Shown here piece by piece: positions 1 to 6,626 of a stretch of 18,214 nucleotides of DNA. Every line of letters begins with the position of its first letter. The first letter of the stretch is position 1. This DNA is from JAXJYR01 sp964593515 (GTDB lineage Bacteria; Bacillota_I; Bacilli_A; Erysipelotrichales; Erysipelotrichaceae): contig CAZQJH010000016.1 of the NCBI GenBank assembly GCA_964593515.1, forward strand, positions 1-18,214, given 5' to 3'. Below the pieces are notes generated by a model. It saw nothing but the letters and a program-made list of their open reading frames with translations. It was not told where the DNA came from and searched no databases. A program made the translations under genes and the position numbers.

Positions 1-1075
1 TGATAATATAATAATTATCTTTTTCAATAAAATCTAATTTAGTTTGTGGTAAACATGTATCATCAAATACCCAAATAGCTTCAACATCTAAACCACTCAT
101 TTCTTTGGCTTTTTCAATAACTGCTAAACCATCTTCATAACTTAAGTTATATAAAGCTGTAGATAAAGCATCAGCTAATCCACTATCATTACATAAAATA
201 GTAACACTACGAGCATATTTAGCTGGCATTAAGGTTTGCGGATCAATAATATGATGATAATAAACATCATCAACCTTATAATAACGTTGATAATCACCAC
301 TAGTTACAAAACTAGTTGAACTATCAACATAGAAAGATAATAATGATTTAGCTTGTAAAGCATTATAATCAGGAATTTGTAAACCAATTGTCCAAGGTTC
401 ACCTAATTTATCATTGATGAAGACAACATTACCACCACCATTAATAAAACCATATTGTAACCCTGCTTCTTGTAAAGCAATAGATACTTGTTGTAAGGCA
501 TAACCTTTGGCAATAGCTCCAACATCTAAACTAGCTTTTTCATCACTAATAAATACTTCATTAGTATCATCATTAATTTCAATTAAATCCCAGCCAGTAT
601 GTTTTTTAGCTTCTTGTAAATCATTCATATCAGGTAAATAAGCTTGTTTTGGATTAGCACTAGATGCTTCACGGGCATCATGCCATAAATTTAAGACACT
701 ACCCATTGTAATATCAAAAGCATTATTGCTTATTTCACTATATACTTTAGCACATTTAAGCATATCAATTAAGCTTTGATCTACTTTAACTTTAGCTTTA
801 CCGGCATTATCATTAATCGTTTTTACGTTATTTAATCCATCATAATCATTATATTTATCAAATAATTGATGATAATAAGTAAGTTGATTAGCTAATAATG
901 AATAATATTCTTTAAATTCTGCTTCATCTTGAGTATAAGCTGTTAAACTGATTAATGTATCAAAACCAATACTTGTACTTGAAGCATCGTATCGATTATA
1001 TGTTTCATCAGTTTTAGTTGTCTTACAGCCAACTAAACATAACATACATAATAAAATTAAACCTAATTTTTTCAT
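1..1075 (-). CDS. apbE: ApbE FMN transferase lipoprotein (3' end cut by window edge)
   Basis: ApbE transfers FMN from FAD to a Thr/Ser in target proteins, such as the FMN-binding subunits of Rnf and Nqr, on the outer face of the membrane. The reading frame is open from the ATG at 1075 to the left edge (358 codons), close to full family length, so only a few residues should be missing. Residues 1-17 form a lipoprotein signal with lipobox LVGC (Cys17), so the enzyme is membrane-anchored. Family signatures seen: DVGAIAKG (184-191), NGGGNVV, PWTIGL, HIIDPQT (275-281) and ADALSTAL, which contributes to Mg binding. The start overlaps the stop of the upstream gene as ATGA, implying translational coupling. 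It is divergent from the rnf operon, whose products RnfD and RnfG carry ApbE target motifs, so these are its likely substrates. The family call is very secure; the substrate assignment is inference. Confidence 0.95.
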   Translation of the reverse strand, partial: MKKLGLILLCMLCLVGCKTTKTDETYNRYDASSTSIGFDTLISLTAYTQDEAEFKEYYSLLANQLTYYHQLFDKYNDYDGLNNVKTINDNAGKAKVKVDQSLIDMLKCAKVYSEISNNAFDITMGSVLNLWHDAREASSANPKQAYLPDMNDLQEAKKHTGWDLIEINDDTNEVFISDEKASLDVGAIAKGYALQQVSIALQEAGLQYGFINGGGNVVFINDKLGEPWTIGLQIPDYNALQAKSLLSFYVDSSTSFVTSGDYQRYYKVDDVYYHHIIDPQTLMPAKYARSVTILCNDSGLADALSTALYNLSYEDGLAVIEKAKEMSGLDVEAIWVFDDTCLPQTKLDFIEKDNYYII

Positions 1076-1365
1076 AATATTTTAAACACCTCATTATCGG
1101 GATATTGACGTAAAACATCAATGATTTTATTACGTCTTGTTGTGAATTCATCTTTAGTTTTATCATGAGCATAACCATATTCCATAAATAAATTTTGGAG
1201 TTGAGAATTAGTTATTTCATTATCATGATAATCTTCATGTTTAGAATTAATTGTAATTGTCCATAGACCAATATCATTAAGATAAGGAATTCCTAAGTTA
1301 GGAATAGCTAATGGTACAATGTAAATTAAGATATTTTCAAACGATAAAATTTCTTTTATTAACAT
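1072..1365 (-). CDS. Small protein of unknown function, coupled to apbE
   Basis: I do not recognise this 97-aa protein. I start it at the ATG at 1365, which has a good ribosome site (GAAAGGGTGA, 1371-1380). A further in-frame ATG at 1422 would place the start upstream of the likely promoter, so I reject it. The N-terminal third is hydrophobic with three prolines (residues about 10-30) but is short and poor as a membrane helix. The rest is charged and ends in a basic-then-acidic helix-like stretch (TTRRNKIIDVLRQYPDNEVF). No cysteine clusters or catalytic motif are visible. It is the first gene of the apbE transcription unit and overlaps apbE by ATGA, which suggests a matched output. A role in flavinylation or Rnf assembly is possible only by association. 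Confidence 0.75.
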   Translation of the reverse strand: MLIKEILSFENILIYIVPLAIPNLGIPYLNDIGLWTITINSKHEDYHDNEITNSQLQNLFMEYGYAHDKTKDEFTTRRNKIIDVLRQYPDNEVFKIL

Positions 1366-1387
1366 CTTTATCACCCTTTCCCCTAGT

Positions 1388-1415
1388 ATTTTAATGGAAT
1401 TATATATAAAGTCAA
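1388..1415 (-). promoter_or_regulatory. Promoter for the orf97-apbE unit
   Basis: On the minus strand, TTGACT (1410-1415) and TAAAAT (1388-1393) are separated by 16 nt, close to the housekeeping consensus. Transcription would start near 1381, leaving a very short leader before the ribosome site at 1371-1380. Confidence 0.65.
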
Positions 1416-1420
1416 GAAAC

Positions 1421-1474
1421 AACGTTAATAAATTGTTTTTTTTACAAAAAAATAATGTTATAATTATTAACGTT
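1421..1474. promoter_or_regulatory. Paired inverted repeat between divergent apbE and rnf promoters (candidate operator)
   Basis: AACGTTAATAA (1421-1431) and its exact reverse complement TTATTAACGTT (1464-1474) flank a 32-nt spacer. The left arm lies just upstream of the -35 of the apbE unit. The right arm touches the -10 and covers the expected start of the rnf transcript. A protein bound to both arms could control both units at once. The regulator is not identifiable here. Rex is a known Rnf regulator in other Bacillota, but its 18-bp palindrome is not matched well. Confidence 0.5.
1456..1464 (+). promoter_or_regulatory. Extended -10 promoter of the rnf operon
   Basis: TGTTATAAT is a perfect -10 hexamer (TATAAT, 1459-1464) with a TGn extension. 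No good -35 stands at 17 nt; TTGTTT (1433-1438) is 20 nt away. An extended -10 can work without a strong -35. The leader to the rnfC start would be about 30 nt. Confidence 0.6.
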
Positions 1475-1487
1475 AAAAAGAAAGGAT

Positions 1488-1493
1488 AGGTGA
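1488..1493 (+). promoter_or_regulatory. Ribosome binding site that sets the rnfC start
   Basis: AGGTGA lies 5 nt before the ATG at 1499. The GTG at 1490, which gives a longer open frame, is part of this site itself and so is not a credible start. The same AGGTGA-5 nt-ATG layout is seen at 8745-8758. Confidence 0.6.
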
Positions 1494-1498
1494 AGATG

Positions 1499-2788
1499 AT
1501 GTCATTGTGGATTGGACCAATGCGTCAACATATACCAGGATTTAAAGAGTTAAGTGAACATGAAAATGTGAATACTCTAATGCCAAAAGAATGTGCTTAT
1601 ATTCCGATGGTTTGTGGTCCTAGTACTAATTTAGATATTTTAGTTAAAGAAGGAGACCATGTTTTTGTTGGTACTAAATTAGCTGAAACTAATGAACGTA
1701 ACCATATTCCGATTTACTCAAGTGTTTCGGGAGTTGTTAAGGGATTTGAGAAAAGAATGCACTCAAGTTTAAAACAAATTGATCATATGGTTATTGCTCT
1801 TGATGAAAAACAGGAAAGTATTCAATCTTTTGAACCATTAAATTATGAAACAGCTAGTAAAGAAGAATTAGTTGATTTTATGATGAAAGCTGGAATTATT
1901 GGTTTAGGAGGAGCAGGATTCCCTGCATATGTTAAATATAAGTTTGCGAAAGATGTTGAAAAGTTAATTATCAACGCGGTTGAATGTGAACCTTATATTA
2001 CTGCTGATTACAAAGTTATGTTTGATTATGTCGATGATTTTGTAACTGGTATTTTAGCTATGAAAAAAATGTCAGAGGCTAAAGAAGTAGCTATTGCAAT
2101 TAAGAAAACTCATCGTGATATTATTGAATTTGTTAATAAGGCAATTAGTGGTTTAGATGGAGTTAAAGTATATGAAGTTCCTGATGTTTATCCAATGGGA
2201 TGGGAACGTGTTTTAGTGCGTGAAATCATGCATAAAGAATATGATCGTTTACCAGGAGAAGTTGGTGCTTTAGTTAATAACGAAACAACAGCAATTGCTT
2301 TTGGTCGTGCTTTAAAATATGGAGAAGCTATTACTTTAAAAACGGTAACTATTTCTGGTAATGCAATTGCACAGCCGCAAAATGTTTATGTACCAGTAGG
2401 TATGCCAGTTGATGAAATTATTGCAGCTTGTGGTGGTTATACTTGTGATAATGTTAAAGTTATTGCTGGTGGACCAATGATGGGTAAAACAATTGTTAAT
2501 GACAAATTTGTTATCGATCGTAATATGAATGCCATTACGGTTTTAGAAACTAAGGAATATGATCGTGTAGCTTGTTTACGTTGTGGTAAATGTAGTGATC
2601 ATTGTCCTGCTGGATTACAACCAGTACGTATTGCGCAAGCTTACAAAAATAAAGATAAAGAAATGTTAAAGAAATTATGTGTACAAGATTGTATTGAATG
2701 TGGTCTATGTGCTTATATTTGTCCATCTAAAATTGATGTGACAGAAGAAGTACGTCGAGCTAAACGTACAGTACAAATGGCAAAATAG
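1499..2788 (+). CDS. rnfC: Rnf complex subunit RnfC
   Basis: RnfC is the peripheral, cytoplasmic subunit of the Rnf complex that binds NADH and FMN and exchanges electrons with NAD. This 429-aa protein has normal family length. Visible signatures are the glycine-rich nucleotide/FMN-binding loop GLGGAGFPAYVK (about residues 135-146), the NAVECEPYITAD segment after it, and two ferredoxin-type [4Fe-4S] motifs near the C-terminus: CLRCGKCSDHCP (from residue 359) and CIECGLCAYICP (from residue 398). Nothing essential appears lost, so the NAD end of this complex looks intact. I start at the ATG at 1499, 5 nt after AGGTGA; ATG 1496 and GTG 1490 are alternatives. It is the first gene of the operon, with rnfD 9 nt downstream and its own AGGAGG site. 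Confidence 0.96.
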   Translation: MSLWIGPMRQHIPGFKELSEHENVNTLMPKECAYIPMVCGPSTNLDILVKEGDHVFVGTKLAETNERNHIPIYSSVSGVVKGFEKRMHSSLKQIDHMVIALDEKQESIQSFEPLNYETASKEELVDFMMKAGIIGLGGAGFPAYVKYKFAKDVEKLIINAVECEPYITADYKVMFDYVDDFVTGILAMKKMSEAKEVAIAIKKTHRDIIEFVNKAISGLDGVKVYEVPDVYPMGWERVLVREIMHKEYDRLPGEVGALVNNETTAIAFGRALKYGEAITLKTVTISGNAIAQPQNVYVPVGMPVDEIIAACGGYTCDNVKVIAGGPMMGKTIVNDKFVIDRNMNAITVLETKEYDRVACLRCGKCSDHCPAGLQPVRIAQAYKNKDKEMLKKLCVQDCIECGLCAYICPSKIDVTEEVRRAKRTVQMAK

Positions 2789-2797
2789 GAGGTAAAC

Positions 2798-4303
2798 ATG
2801 AAATTTACTTTTAGTGTATCGCCGAATTTACGCCAACCACAAACAACAAAACAAATTATGTGGGAACTAACTTTAGCCTTATTAGTAGTATTTGGTTTTT
2901 CGTTAGTATTCTATGGTATGAATTACGGTGCTAAATATGTATTACAAGCAGTTTTATTATTAGCAATCTCGATTATTACTACTTTAGTTGTGGAAGGATT
3001 ATTCTCATATGTAGTAAGAGGAAAAGAAAAGTTTAGTTTAAAATATGTTTTAAATTACTTATCTTCTTCATTTGGATGGGTTAGTGCGATTATCTTAACT
3101 TTAATGTGTCCAATTAGTATTACACCATATGCTTTATGTATTTCCACAATTATTATGATTGTATTTGCGAAATTATTATTCGGTGGTTTTGGAAATAACA
3201 TTTTCAACCCAGCTGCAGCTGGACGTGCCATTATTTTTGCTACTTTTATGGGAGCAGCAACTGATGTTGTAACTAGTGCAACACCAACTGGAGTTATTGC
3301 AAGTAACTTTAATTGGTTAGTAAATGATCCTGATATGATTGCGGAAATGATGGATAAAGTAGGTGGTTTATGGACTTTATTCTCTGGATGGTATGCTGGA
3401 GGAATTGGTGAAACTAGTACTTTAATCATCTTAATTTGTGGAATTATTTTAGCTATTCGTAAAGTAATCGACTGGCGTATTCCTAGTATTTATTTAGGAG
3501 GAATTTTCGTTAGTGCGATGGTGGTAGCTTTAATTAATGGAGTTGGAGCTTATAATGGAATTCCAGGATTTATTTGGTATCCATTATTACACATATGTGT
3601 GGGAGGAGCTGCTTTTGGAGCAGTCTTTATGTTAACTGATCCAGTAACTTCACCAACAAGTGCTCAAGGACGAGTAATCTTTGCTTTAGGAGCTGCATTT
3701 TTAACGGTATTAATTCGTATTAAAGCTAACTTACCGGAAGGATGTTTATATTCAATCTTAATTATGAATATGTTAACACCAATGATTGAAAATGCTTTAA
3801 GTGGTAAACAATTACAATTACGTAAAAAAGCAATGATTATTGCTTTAGGGGTTTCTATCTTTGGTTTAGGAAGTGTTGCTTTAGCAGGTTATGTAATTGA
3901 ACCTAAAGAAAAAGAAGTAATTGCACCAAAACCAGTAGTAGTTATTTCAACTTCTGAAGAAGGATTATTAGACTTAGTTAAAGATATTCAAACAACTACT
4001 TTAGATGATGGAACTAATGTATATACATTATCAGTATGTGGATATGCAGGATTAAGTGAAGAAGGTAAAAATAACATTATTGAAATTAGTGTAAAAGATA
4101 ATGTTATTAGTGAAATGAAAGTATTAGAAGCAGTTGATTCACATTATATTGGGGATCAAATTGCTAAAGAATCATATTTAGAACAATTTGTAGGAGTTGA
4201 TTTAAGTCAACCTTATGAATGTGATGCAATTACTGGTGCTACAATTTCTTCTCGTTCAGTAATGGCGGCAATTGCCCAAGTTCAAAGTGAACTAGGATTC
4301 TAG
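2798..4303 (+). CDS. rnfD: RnfD fused to a C-terminal FMN-binding domain
   Basis: RnfD is an integral membrane flavoprotein of the Rnf complex. Usual members are about 310-360 aa; this one is 501 aa. Residues 1 to about 340 are ordinary RnfD, with multiple helices and the motifs GGIGETSTL and LTDPVTSPTSAQGR. An additional helix follows (about 344-368, KKAMIIALGVSIFGLGSVAL), then a soluble domain to the C-terminus containing DAITGATISS (from residue 476), the full ApbE recognition motif with Thr482 as the expected FMN attachment site. This tail resembles RnfG, encoded next door. In the RnfD body, the position that is SGAT in proteobacterial homologues reads VGGA (268-271), so the usual flavinylated Thr is Ala271. 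The gene follows rnfC by 9 nt with an AGGAGG site. The fusion is read directly; its function is inferred. Confidence 0.94.
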   Translation: MKFTFSVSPNLRQPQTTKQIMWELTLALLVVFGFSLVFYGMNYGAKYVLQAVLLLAISIITTLVVEGLFSYVVRGKEKFSLKYVLNYLSSSFGWVSAIILTLMCPISITPYALCISTIIMIVFAKLLFGGFGNNIFNPAAAGRAIIFATFMGAATDVVTSATPTGVIASNFNWLVNDPDMIAEMMDKVGGLWTLFSGWYAGGIGETSTLIILICGIILAIRKVIDWRIPSIYLGGIFVSAMVVALINGVGAYNGIPGFIWYPLLHICVGGAAFGAVFMLTDPVTSPTSAQGRVIFALGAAFLTVLIRIKANLPEGCLYSILIMNMLTPMIENALSGKQLQLRKKAMIIALGVSIFGLGSVALAGYVIEPKEKEVIAPKPVVVISTSEEGLLDLVKDIQTTTLDDGTNVYTLSVCGYAGLSEEGKNNIIEISVKDNVISEMKVLEAVDSHYIGDQIAKESYLEQFVGVDLSQPYECDAITGATISSRSVMAAIAQVQSELGF

Positions 4304-4316
4304 AAAGGAGCATTAT

Positions 4317-4835
4317 ATGAAAAATATTTTACATTTAACGCTATTTTTAGCTATTGTTTCAGCTATTGCCGGAGGTTTTTTAGGATTTGCTAACTCAATT
4401 ACTGCACCTATTATTATGGAAAACTCATTAAAGGCTGAACGTAGTGTCTTAAAAGAAATTTATCCTGATGTTAGTGATGATGCATTTAAGATTGAAGCAG
4501 AAAATGTTTCAGATACAATTGAAAAAATCTTTGCTGTTGAAGGTAAAGGTTATGTCTTTAAATTAAATGTAACTGGTTATAAAGAAGGTACAACTTTCTT
4601 AGTAGCTTTTGATGATCAAGGAGTAGTTGTTGATTATATGGCTATTTCTAATGGTGATACTTCAGGTATTGGTACAAAAGTTTGCGATGATGCATTTAGA
4701 GAATCATTAATTGGTAAAGATGGAACTAGTGATGATATCTTAAATGATACAATTACTGGAGCAACAGTTTCAAGTACACCTGTTGTTAGTGGTATTTTAG
4801 AAGCCGCTACTTACCAAATGGAAAATTTAAAATAG
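4317..4835 (+). CDS. rnfG: Rnf complex subunit RnfG (covalent FMN)
   Basis: RnfG carries FMN bound through a phosphoester to Thr on the outer face of the membrane and passes electrons within the Rnf complex. The 172-aa protein has one N-terminal helix (about residues 5-27, rich in Leu, Ile and Ala) and then an FMN-binding domain. Motifs seen are GTTFLVAF, SGIGTKV and the flavinylation site DTITGATVSS (from residue 144), with Thr150 as the predicted FMN-linked residue. It is at the short end of the family range but nothing appears missing. It starts 13 nt after rnfD with AAAGGAG. Its motif and layout are close to the C-terminal tail of the preceding RnfD, which looks like a duplicated relative. 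Confidence 0.95.
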   Translation: MKNILHLTLFLAIVSAIAGGFLGFANSITAPIIMENSLKAERSVLKEIYPDVSDDAFKIEAENVSDTIEKIFAVEGKGYVFKLNVTGYKEGTTFLVAFDDQGVVVDYMAISNGDTSGIGTKVCDDAFRESLIGKDGTSDDILNDTITGATVSSTPVVSGILEAATYQMENLK

Positions 4836-4844
4836 GAGGTACTT

Positions 4845-5507
4845 ATGAATCGTAAAGACAATTTCACGGCGGGGTTTCTGCGTGAAAACCCTGTATTCTC
4901 GCTATATTTAGGACTTTGTTCTACATTGGCTATTACAACAACTTTAAATAATGCCTTAGGGATGGGAGTTGCGGTAATTATCGTATTAGTTTTATCAAAT
5001 GTAATTATTTCTTTAATTAGAAATATTACTCCATCACAAATTCGTATTCCAGTATATATTGTAATTATTGCTTCATTAGTAAAAGTAATTCAAATGTTTA
5101 TTCAAGCATTTGCACCTAGTTTAGATGCAGCTTTAGGAGTATTTATTCCTTTAATTGTTGTTAACTGTATTATCTTGGGGCGTGCGGAAGCATTTGCTAG
5201 TAAAAATGGAGTTTTAGATTCAGCTTTAGATGGATTAGGAATGGGACTTGGATATACTGTCTCAATCTTCATTATGTCAGCTATTCGTCAGTTATTAGCT
5301 ACGGGATGTTTATCATTATCAAATCCATTTAATCCTGATCAAATCTTCTTTAATCTTAAATTAATTGGTGAAGATTTCATTATTCCAATGTTTTCGCAAC
5401 CAGTTGGAGCATTTATTACTTTTGCTTGTTTAGCTGCTGGTTTAGCTGCTTATAAAGAACATCAAAATAAAAAAGCTCAAGCTAAAGCAAAGGAGGCTAG
5501 TGCATAA
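4845..5507 (+). CDS. rnfE: Rnf complex subunit RnfE
   Basis: RnfE is a six-helix membrane subunit that pairs with RnfA; in related Nqr and Rnf complexes the pair holds an iron-sulfur centre within the membrane between its cysteines. The 220-aa protein has normal length. It shows the paired family signatures LGLCSTLAITTTLNNALGMG with Cys25 in the first helix and VVNCIILGRAEAFASKN with Cys108, which match the metal ligands of the family. The C-terminus is a short Lys/Ala-rich cytoplasmic tail. It starts 9 nt after rnfG with AGGAGG, and its TAA stop shares one base with the ATG of rnfA (TAATG), indicating coupled translation. Confidence 0.95.
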   Translation: MNRKDNFTAGFLRENPVFSLYLGLCSTLAITTTLNNALGMGVAVIIVLVLSNVIISLIRNITPSQIRIPVYIVIIASLVKVIQMFIQAFAPSLDAALGVFIPLIVVNCIILGRAEAFASKNGVLDSALDGLGMGLGYTVSIFIMSAIRQLLATGCLSLSNPFNPDQIFFNLKLIGEDFIIPMFSQPVGAFITFACLAAGLAAYKEHQNKKAQAKAKEASA

Positions 5508-6085
5508 TGTTATCATCTTTATTTGTAATGTTAATTACGTATGTATTTATTAATAACGTTATCTTAAATCAATTCTTAGGAATGTGTCCATTTATGGGGG
5601 TTTCAAAGAAAAGCTCATCTGCTTTAGGGATGGGGGTTGCAGTAACATTTGTAATTATGGCTGCTTCAATTGTAACTTATGGATTATATTACTTAGTATT
5701 AGTACCATTAGATTTAAAATATATGGATTTAATTACTTTTATCTTAGTAATTGCTTCTTTAGTACAATTAGTTGAAATGGTTATTAAAAAGTTATCGCCA
5801 TCTTTATATAAAGCTTTAGGGGTTTATTTACCTTTAATTACTACTAACTGTGTAGTATTAAACGTAACTTTAAATAATATTTCTAATGGATTTAATTTTG
5901 CGGAAATGTTAATGTATTCATTCGCAATTCCAGCAGGATTTACTTTAGTTATTTACATCTTCTCAACTATTCGTGAAAGATTAGATGGATGTAACGTTTT
6001 ACCTTCTTGGAAAGGTAATCCAATTGCATTAATCGTTGCCGCTTTTATGGCTTTAGCTTTCTCTGGATTAACTGGATTAGTATAA
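5507..6085 (+). CDS. rnfA: Rnf complex subunit RnfA
   Basis: RnfA is the membrane partner of RnfE, with the same fold in opposite topology. The 192-aa protein is of normal length with about six helices. The ligand cysteines are Cys27 (FLGMCPFMGVSKKSSSALGMG, first helix) and Cys115 (LITTNCVVLNVTL), the same two positions as in RnfE. Its ribosome site (AAAGGAGG) lies within the last codons of rnfE. The next gene starts one base after the stop, so all the downstream genes are tightly packed. No anomalies are visible in this subunit. Confidence 0.95.
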   Translation: MLSSLFVMLITYVFINNVILNQFLGMCPFMGVSKKSSSALGMGVAVTFVIMAASIVTYGLYYLVLVPLDLKYMDLITFILVIASLVQLVEMVIKKLSPSLYKALGVYLPLITTNCVVLNVTLNNISNGFNFAEMLMYSFAIPAGFTLVIYIFSTIRERLDGCNVLPSWKGNPIALIVAAFMALAFSGLTGLV

Positions 6086-6086
6086 A

Positions 6087-6284
6087 ATGAGTAAAGTTAT
6101 TATTCCAATTATTTATATTGCTATTTTTGGGGCAATATATGCTTTAGTATATGTCTTAAATCATCGTACTAAAGTACCTGAAGGTTGTGAAGATATTAAA
6201 AGTAGTTGTAATGGTTGTGGGATTACTTCTTGTAGCAATCATCCAACTCATTATGAAAATCAAGAAGGGAGCGATTCAAAATGA
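6087..6284 (+). CDS. Small Cys-rich single-helix membrane protein inside the rnf operon
   Basis: A 65-aa protein with an N-terminal helix (about residues 4-25) followed by a soluble tail with four cysteines: C34, C41, C44 and C49, spaced C-x6-C-x2-C-x4-C. The last three share the CxxCxxxxC spacing of the Fes motif in the adjacent RnfB (C46, C49, C54), and both proteins have the same helix-then-cysteines plan. The size and plan also recall NqrM, a small Cys-rich membrane protein needed to mature the Fe centre of NqrD/NqrE, the Nqr counterparts of RnfE/RnfA; the cysteine spacing, however, is not a plain match. It starts 1 nt after rnfA with only a weak ribosome site and overlaps rnfB by ATGA. 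The standard rnfCDGEAB order has no gene here. Likely roles are Fe-S relay or metal-centre maturation; both are inference. Confidence 0.88.
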   Translation: MSKVIIPIIYIAIFGAIYALVYVLNHRTKVPEGCEDIKSSCNGCGITSCSNHPTHYENQEGSDSK

Positions 6285-6589
6285 TTAGTGCAATCGTCTT
6301 AATGTTAGTATTAGGAGCTATCTTAGGTTTAGGATTAGCTTTTGCCGATAAATACTTAGCAGTAGAAGTTGATGAACGTATTGAAAAAGTAACAGCGATG
6401 TTACCTAACTATAACTGCGGTAGTTGTGGATTTGCTGGTTGTAGTAATTTAGCTCAAGCTTTAGTTGAAGGGGATTTAGATACAGTTGGTACTTGTCGTC
6501 CTTGTAAAGCTGATCAAAAAGCTAAAATTGTTGAATATTTAAATAGTACACCTGGTCCTGATGGAACTTGTGTTAAAGTAAAACCTTAA
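6281..6589 (+). CDS. rnfB: Short RnfB with helix and Fes motif only, no ferredoxin domains
   Basis: RnfB normally takes electrons from reduced ferredoxin and has a membrane helix, a Fes [4Fe-4S] domain and at least two ferredoxin-type [4Fe-4S] motifs (about 190 aa in proteobacteria, 260 or more in many Bacillota). This protein is 102 aa. It has the helix (about 2-22), the family segment around LPNYNCGSCGFAGC (C46, C49, C54), then C72 and C75, and one further cysteine at C97. It ends where the ferredoxin domains should begin. It does not look like a frameshift, since the stop is followed within 10 nt by a strong terminator and no ferredoxin remnant lies downstream. The start overlaps the preceding gene (ATGA), with AAGGGAG upstream. 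The identity as an RnfB Fes module is strong; how it meets ferredoxin is open. Confidence 0.9.
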   Translation: MISAIVLMLVLGAILGLGLAFADKYLAVEVDERIEKVTAMLPNYNCGSCGFAGCSNLAQALVEGDLDTVGTCRPCKADQKAKIVEYLNSTPGPDGTCVKVKP

Positions 6590-6596
6590 GATATGT

Positions 6597-6625
6597 AAAA
6601 AAAGCGACATGATGTCGCTTTTTTT
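6597..6625. terminator. Bidirectional terminator between rnfB and the EamA gene
   Basis: The stem GCGACAT/ATGTCGC (6604-6610, 6612-6618) has a run of seven A before it and seven T after it, so it can terminate both the rnf operon (plus) and the convergent unit (minus). The one-base loop will open by a pair or more in practice. Confidence 0.9.
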
Positions 6626-6626
6626 G

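Noticed and set aside
1421..1447. Rex operator upstream of rnf
   Set aside because: The AT-rich stretch gives only about half of the positions of the 18-bp Rex palindrome; the TTGT...ACAA pair at 1433-1447 has the wrong spacing.
1490..1498. GTG start for rnfC
   Set aside because: The GTG is part of the AGGTGA ribosome site; ATG 1499 has the proper 5-nt spacing, the same layout as at the synthetase gene.
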